A DNA stretch of 64,000 nucleotides, taken from WHSW01 sp963846565 (GTDB taxonomy: Bacteria; Actinomycetota; Thermoleophilia; Solirubrobacterales; 70-9). Location: the NCBI GenBank assembly GCA_963846565.1, contig CAWJWL010000003.1, positions 124,001 to 188,000 on the forward strand. Reading direction: 5' to 3'. The notes below the pieces were generated by a model. The model did not search any database and had not been told where the DNA came from. It worked only from the letters and a program-made list of their open reading frames with translations. The position numbers and the translations under genes are program-made. Every line of letters begins with the position of its first letter. Position 1 is the first letter of the stretch. Positions 59,609-64,000 of this stretch are shown here, piece after piece.

Positions 59609-62200
59609 TCAAGTCCGGCTCCCCGCCGTGCGGAACTCCAGCGTCGAGGAGCCAAGGCGCAGGACGTCGCCGGACCGCAACGGCGTCGGCACTCTCGGCG
59701 TCATCGTCTCGCCATTGAGCTCCGTGCCGTAGCGGCTGATGTCGACGGCCCACGCCCGGCCCTCCTCTGCGTCGACGCGCAGCTCGAGGTGATCGCGCGA
59801 CACGTTCGGGTCGGTGACGAGCAGGCGGTGCGACTCGTCGATCCCGGCGCAGGAGCGCCCGACCATGAGCCAGCTGTATGAGACCGGGACCAACGCCTCG
59901 CCGTCGGTCCCTGGATCGACAGCGACAAACGCCGGAGCGTCGCCGGCCAGCTCGGGCGGCAACGACCACGGGCCGGACTCTCGCCTCGGCGGCGGCTCCT
60001 CTCGCCGCTCATAGCTGCCGCTCACCCTCGCCGCGGAACGGTCGATCGCAGCGAGCATTCGCAGCATCGGCTTGGGCGCCCACCAGTTGAGGTCTCCCGC
60101 GACCTTCATGAACGCGGGCACGAGCACGCCGCGGACGAGGGTGGCATCGAGCAGGATCGCAAGGGCGGTGCCGATCCCGAACATCTTCATGAACGAGAGC
60201 CCGATCGAGAAAGAGAACAGGGTCACCGTGAGCAGCGCCGCGGCCGCGGTGACGATCCGGCCAACGCGGCCCAGGCCATCGACGGTCGCGTCCACGGTAT
60301 TCGCGCCCGCCTCGCGAGCTTCCTTGATCCGGCTCAGCAGGAAGATCTCGTAGTCGACCGAGAGGCCGAAGACGATCGTGCACAGCAGGATCACCATCGG
60401 CAGGTTGAGCGGCGCCGGGGTGACGCCGATTGCCTCTACCAGGTGGCCGTCCTGGAAGAGCCACACCATCGCGCCGAGGACCGCTCCGAGCGTGAGGACG
60501 TTGAGCAGCATTGCCTTGACCGGCACGACGATGCTCTTGGTGAACGCGAACAGGAGCACGAACATCGCGCCGACCACCAACGCGAGCGCCAGGCCCAGCC
60601 GATCCGTGACCGCGGCACGAGAGTCGATCAGAGCGGCCGAAGGCCCGCCGACGAGGAGTCCCTGTCCGGCCACCTCCGGTGTATCCCGGATCATCCGTAC
60701 GAGGTTCTGCCCGGCGTCGGACTCCGCCGGAACCGACGGCAGGGCGAGGAGATAGCCGGCATCCGCGGAGACGAACTGGGCACTCTCCGGCCCCGGTCCG
60801 GAGACGCGATTGCCTTCGGAGAAGCGGCCGAACGGTCCATCGACGGCGACCACATCCGGAAGCGTGGAAAGGTCGGCGGCGAGTGGCTCCAGGCTCTCTC
60901 CGGCCGTGGGTGCGACCACGGAGATCGCCCGCGTGCGGTCCGTGGGGTAGTCCTCCCCGAGGTCCGTGCTGACCTGGCGGACGGACGAATCCTCCGGCAG
61001 AGCGCGCTCGTCCGCCGGGGCGAACTGGGCGTGCAGCACGGGCACCGCCAGGAGTAGGAGCAGCGCCACCACGGGTAGCGCCGTGAGCGCCGGCCGTCGC
61101 ATCACGGACGCGGCGATACCGCGCCAGAACGGCGAGTCCGCCGAGACCTTCGCGCGCCTGCGGAAGATGACCAGCGAGTCGACCCGGTCCCCGGCCAGAG
61201 CCAACATCGCCGGCAAGACGACGACGGCGCCGATCGCAGCCACGGTGACCACCGCGATCGCCGCGAGCCCGACCGACCGCAGGAAGTAGATCGGGAAGAC
61301 CAGCATGCTGGCCATCGCGAGGGCGATGGTCGACGCGCTGAAGAGGATCGTTTCTCCGGCGGTCGCGACGGCCTCGACCACCGCCTGCTGCGGCGGGTGC
61401 CCGCCGTCGCGCTCCTCCCGGAACCGGGAGACCATGAACAGCCCGAAATCGATCGCCAGGCCGAGGCCGAAGGCGGTGGCGACGATGAGCGCGTAGACGG
61501 AGACCGCCGTCACCTCGGAGAGCGCGAGGAGGACGAGCCAGGTGGCCACGATCGAGGTCACCCCCAGGGCCAGCGGCAGCAGTGCGGCGATGACGCCGCC
61601 GAAGACCACGATCAGCAGGACGAGGGTCGTCGGCAGCGCCACCGTCTCGGAGCGGATCAGGTCGTCATCCACCCGCGTGTTGATCTCGTTGGTCAGCCCG
61701 AGCGAGCCGCCGACGCCCACCTCGATCGCCGGGTCGTCGGCCGGGAGCGCGGCGACGATCTCCTCGGTGCGTTCAGCGCGCTCCTCGGTCGTCCCGCCGA
61801 CGTAGAGCTGGAGGAGTCCGGACCGCCCGTCCTCGCTGCGGAGCTCGGCCGACCCGGTCGACCAGTAGGAGCCGAGCAGCGTCAGGTCGGGCTCCGAGGT
61901 GAGCTCCTGCTCGAGGCCCTCGGCGGCCACCCGCACCGGCGCGTCGTCCACGCCGCCGCTCCTGGCGGTGAGCTGCAGCACCAGGTTGGGGGTGCCGTCG
62001 AATTCGTCGTCGAGAAGCTGCTGGGCCCGCGACGATTCGGATCCGGGGTCGTCGAACCCGCCCACCTTCAGGCGGTCGGCCACGCCGGCGCCGAGGACAC
62101 CGGCGACGACGAGAAACGCGAGGGTGGCTGCGAGCACCGCGCGGGGACGGCGGACGACCGCCTCGGCAAGGCGTCTCAGCCGTTCGCTGCCGCCCTGCAT
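59609..62200 (-). CDS. MmpL/RND-type exporter fused to a C-terminal FHA domain
   Basis: About 863 residues. Two RND halves, each with a first helix, a large extracytoplasmic loop and a five- to six-helix bundle: the first contains FGLGLAIDFGLFMVSRFREE and the second VFGLSVDYEIFLLSRIKEA, the MmpL-type proton-relay motifs. After a linker, residues about 770-863 form an FHA domain (MVGRS, NVSRDHLELRVD, ISRYGTELNG). MmpL proteins export lipids and lipopeptides. The FHA part would recognise a phospho-Thr, perhaps on the kinase of this operon. Confidence 0.9.
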   Translation of the reverse strand: MQGGSERLRRLAEAVVRRPRAVLAATLAFLVVAGVLGAGVADRLKVGGFDDPGSESSRAQQLLDDEFDGTPNLVLQLTARSGGVDDAPVRVAAEGLEQELTSEPDLTLLGSYWSTGSAELRSEDGRSGLLQLYVGGTTEERAERTEEIVAALPADDPAIEVGVGGSLGLTNEINTRVDDDLIRSETVALPTTLVLLIVVFGGVIAALLPLALGVTSIVATWLVLLALSEVTAVSVYALIVATAFGLGLAIDFGLFMVSRFREERDGGHPPQQAVVEAVATAGETILFSASTIALAMASMLVFPIYFLRSVGLAAIAVVTVAAIGAVVVLPAMLALAGDRVDSLVIFRRRAKVSADSPFWRGIAASVMRRPALTALPVVALLLLLAVPVLHAQFAPADERALPEDSSVRQVSTDLGEDYPTDRTRAISVVAPTAGESLEPLAADLSTLPDVVAVDGPFGRFSEGNRVSGPGPESAQFVSADAGYLLALPSVPAESDAGQNLVRMIRDTPEVAGQGLLVGGPSAALIDSRAAVTDRLGLALALVVGAMFVLLFAFTKSIVVPVKAMLLNVLTLGAVLGAMVWLFQDGHLVEAIGVTPAPLNLPMVILLCTIVFGLSVDYEIFLLSRIKEAREAGANTVDATVDGLGRVGRIVTAAAALLTVTLFSFSIGLSFMKMFGIGTALAILLDATLVRGVLVPAFMKVAGDLNWWAPKPMLRMLAAIDRSAARVSGSYERREEPPPRRESGPWSLPPELAGDAPAFVAVDPGTDGEALVPVSYSWLMVGRSCAGIDESHRLLVTDPNVSRDHLELRVDAEEGRAWAVDISRYGTELNGETMTPRVPTPLRSGDVLRLGSSTLEFRTAGSRT

Positions 62201-62213
62201 TCCGTCGCGTCTC

Positions 62214-62978
62214 TCACCAAATGCCCGATTCCCAGCGAGCCGCCCTGCGTTCCGCATAGCGGCGAAGGAGCGGCCGCAGCTCGGCGAACAGCGGCTCCGG
62301 CGTGTCCCTCAGGTAGAAGTGATCCCCGCGGAGGATGTGAACCTCGGCCGGCGCCGTCGTGTGCCGATCCCAGGCGCGCAAGTCCTCGGAGTCCACCAAC
62401 GGGTCGGACTCGCCGCCGAAGAGGTGGATCGGGCAGTCGAGCGGGGGCTCGTCGTCGTCGTCGGTTTGGCTCTCGCACAGCCGCAAGTCGTCACGAGCGA
62501 CCCCGAGCAGCTCCTCCCTCCACCCCGGCGGCAGGTCGGCCGCCAGCCCGCCGATGCCCTCGATCACCTGAGCCAGCTGGTCGTCCGGGAGGTGGTCCAC
62601 AGGGGGGAAGGGCGACGGCAGGTGCGGCGCCGGATACGCCGAGAGCAGCAACGCGCGCGGCACGCTCGCACCACGGTCCCGGCGGTAACGGGCCAGCCGG
62701 TAGGCGATCAGCGCGCCCATGCTGTGGCCGAAGAAGATGTGCGGCGCGCTCAGGTAGACGCCGAGCTCGCGATCGAGGTCGGCGACGAGCTCGTCGAGCG
62801 AGACGAAGCGCTCCTCGCGCATCCGGCGTTCGCGGCCGGGCAAAAGGACCGGCCAGACCGACACCCGCGGGTTCAGCGCGCGCTGCCAGCTCTGGTAGAG
62901 AGAGGAACCGCCACCCGCGTGGTGGAAGCAGAAGAGCGGTGGCGCCGAGCTCTCGCTCGGCTCGAGATAAGCGGTCAC
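62214..62978 (-). CDS. Type II thioesterase
   Basis: 254 residues from a GTG overlapping the previous stop (GTGA). Alpha/beta-hydrolase: FCFHHAGGGSSLYQSWQRAL, the nucleophile elbow FFGHSMGALIAYRLA (Ser near 87), Asp in GGESDPLVDSEDLRAW and His in RGDHFYLRD. Such enzymes clear stalled or wrong acyl groups from NRPS/PKS carrier proteins. It is the second gene after the alpha-oxoamine synthase. Confidence 0.92.
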   Translation of the reverse strand: MTAYLEPSESSAPPLFCFHHAGGGSSLYQSWQRALNPRVSVWPVLLPGRERRMREERFVSLDELVADLDRELGVYLSAPHIFFGHSMGALIAYRLARYRRDRGASVPRALLLSAYPAPHLPSPFPPVDHLPDDQLAQVIEGIGGLAADLPPGWREELLGVARDDLRLCESQTDDDDEPPLDCPIHLFGGESDPLVDSEDLRAWDRHTTAPAEVHILRGDHFYLRDTPEPLFAELRPLLRRYAERRAARWESGIW

Positions 62979-64000
62979 GCTGCACCGCCGTTCGACTCGA
63001 GCAGGGCGAGCTCCTCGGCGAGGATCTTCACCGATGACCGGATCTGCTCCTCGGTGTGGGAGGAGGTGATGAAGAAGCGCAGCCGAGCCAGCTCCTCGGG
63101 CACCGCCGGGTAGAGAATCGGGTTGACGTTGATGCCGCGGCGAAGCAGCGCGCTGGACAACCTCAGCGCCTTCAACGAGTCGCCGACGATGCAGGGGATG
63201 ATCGGCGTGCCCTCGCTGTCGGCCGTGTCGACGCCGGCCTCGGTCGCGAGTCCCAGGAAGAGCTCCGAATTGCGGCGCAGCGCCTCGAGCGCTTGCGGCT
63301 CGGCCTTCATCTGGCGCATCGCGGCGAGCGCCGCCGCGGCGTTCGCGGGCGTCATCCCGGCGCTGAAGATGAAGCCGGGCGTGGTGTACTTCAGGTACTG
63401 GATCAGCGGGCCGCTGCCCGCGACGTAGCCGCCACAGCTGGCCAGCGATTTCGACATCGTGCCCGACCAGAGCTCGACGTCCGTGCGGTCGACGCCGAAG
63501 TGCTCGCCGATGCCGCCGCCGGTCCCGCCCAGGACCCCGAGGCTGTGCGCCTCGTCCACCATGAGGAGAGCGTGCTGTCGCTTCTTCACGGCGATGTGCG
63601 CCGGCAGGTCGGCGATGTCGCCGTCCTGGCTGTAGGCCCCCTCGATCACGATCAGCACGCGGCCGTACTGGTGACGGGTCGCCTCCAGGATCTGCTCGAG
63701 CGCCGCCGCGTCGTTGTGGGGAAACGGCCGCCGGGTGGCGCCGGACAGCTCGCCGCCCTGGACGATGCTGTTGTGGGCCAGGGCATCGTGGATCACGAGG
63801 TCGCCCGGCCCGACCATGTGGGCAATCACCGTGACGTTGGTGGCGTGCCCACTGACCAGGGCGATCGCGTCCTCGGTGCCGAGCAGCGCCGCCAACTCGG
63901 CCTCGAGCTCCTGGTGCACCGGCTTTTCCCCGGACAGCATGCGGCTCGACGAGCACGAGCTGCCGAAGCGGGCGATCGCGTCCTGGGCGGCCTCGGTGAC
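62975..64000 (-). CDS. Alpha-oxoamine synthase (PLP, KBL/AONS family), 3' part
   Basis: The gene runs off the right edge; 341 codons are present. The partial N-terminus (EAAQDAIARFGSSCSSSRML) matches the family start of the PLP fold. VDEAHSLGVLG holds the cofactor Asp/His pair and SGTMSKSLASCGGYVAG the Schiff-base Lys. Members condense an acyl-CoA or acyl-ACP with an amino acid with loss of CO2 (for example 8-amino-7-oxononanoate, sphingoid bases). In this context it probably builds or releases a lipid or polyketide chain on an amino acid. Confidence 0.92.
   Translation of the reverse strand, partial: VTEAAQDAIARFGSSCSSSRMLSGEKPVHQELEAELAALLGTEDAIALVSGHATNVTVIAHMVGPGDLVIHDALAHNSIVQGGELSGATRRPFPHNDAAALEQILEATRHQYGRVLIVIEGAYSQDGDIADLPAHIAVKKRQHALLMVDEAHSLGVLGGTGGGIGEHFGVDRTDVELWSGTMSKSLASCGGYVAGSGPLIQYLKYTTPGFIFSAGMTPANAAAALAAMRQMKAEPQALEALRRNSELFLGLATEAGVDTADSEGTPIIPCIVGDSLKALRLSSALLRRGINVNPILYPAVPEELARLRFFITSSHTEEQIRSSVKILAEELALLESNGGAA

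Noticed and set aside
1..64000. CRISPR array
   Set aside because: No regularly spaced repeats of 25-40 bases were seen and no cas genes are present.

Overview
The window (about 70% GC, nearly all genes ending codons in G or C) reads like a chromosomal piece of a soil actinobacterium of the class Thermoleophilia, probably Solirubrobacterales. This is inferred from gene content and order: a complete type IV pilus locus in a high-GC actinobacterial background, an alaS-ruvX-mltG-aroE housekeeping run, many LuxR, VOC, NTF2-like and cupin accessory genes, and secreted proteins with ADV-type repeats. No 16S rRNA is present, so the placement is tentative. Almost everything from position 1 to about 27.8 kb lies on the minus strand.

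Region 1 (1-13 kb, minus strand) holds the start of aroC, a secreted lipase, the pilus assembly genes (PilP-position protein, pilO, pilN, pilM, pilD, a frameshifted pilin, pilA) and then pilC, pilT and pilB behind aroE. pilA has a long leader that I read as a class I cyclic-di-GMP (GEMM) riboswitch, and PilB carries an N-terminal domain of the family that can bind c-di-GMP, so the pilus may be controlled by this messenger at two levels.

Region 2 (13-28 kb, minus strand) is translation and cell-wall housekeeping: mltG, ruvX, alaS, an mnmA fused to a NifU/IscU-like scaffold domain, a thioredoxin-fold membrane protein, a candidate 6S RNA next to aspS, then aspS, hisS, a glyoxalase-II-like hydrolase, ftcD, a TolB-like propeller protein and an M29-type aminopeptidase.

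Region 3 (28-32.3 kb) contains stress and accessory genes, including an ECF41-type sigma factor divergent from an NAD(P)-binding protein, with ECF41-like promoters facing both ways.

Region 4 (32.3-38.0 kb) is a 5.6-kb genomic island inserted in the 3' end of a CAU-anticodon tRNA gene. It is bounded by a 44-bp direct repeat and carries a frameshifted tyrosine recombinase, an MGT-type glycosyltransferase, a beta-lactamase-fold protein that has lost its catalytic motifs, a PIN toxin/HTH antitoxin pair and several inverted repeats.

Region 5 (38-53.8 kb) is a patchwork of LuxR-type regulators, tandem cupins with an ABM monooxygenase, NTF2-like genes (one broken), an ArsR/SRPBCC pair with a clear operator, VOC, TfoX, a rifampicin-monooxygenase-like flavoprotein and a stand-alone HerA-like ATPase.

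Region 6 (53.8-64 kb, minus strand) is one tightly coupled operon running off the right edge: alpha-oxoamine synthase, type II thioesterase, an MmpL-type exporter fused to an FHA domain, a phosphopantetheinyl transferase, a Ser/Thr kinase, a TPR protein, and a complete acetyl-CoA carboxylase (accDA fusion, accB, accC). It looks like the supply, activation, export and kinase-control end of a carrier-protein-dependent lipid or polyketide pathway whose synthase should lie beyond the right edge. Several genes (second pilin, integrase, small ORF after aspS) show single-base frameshifts that could be real decay or sequence errors.
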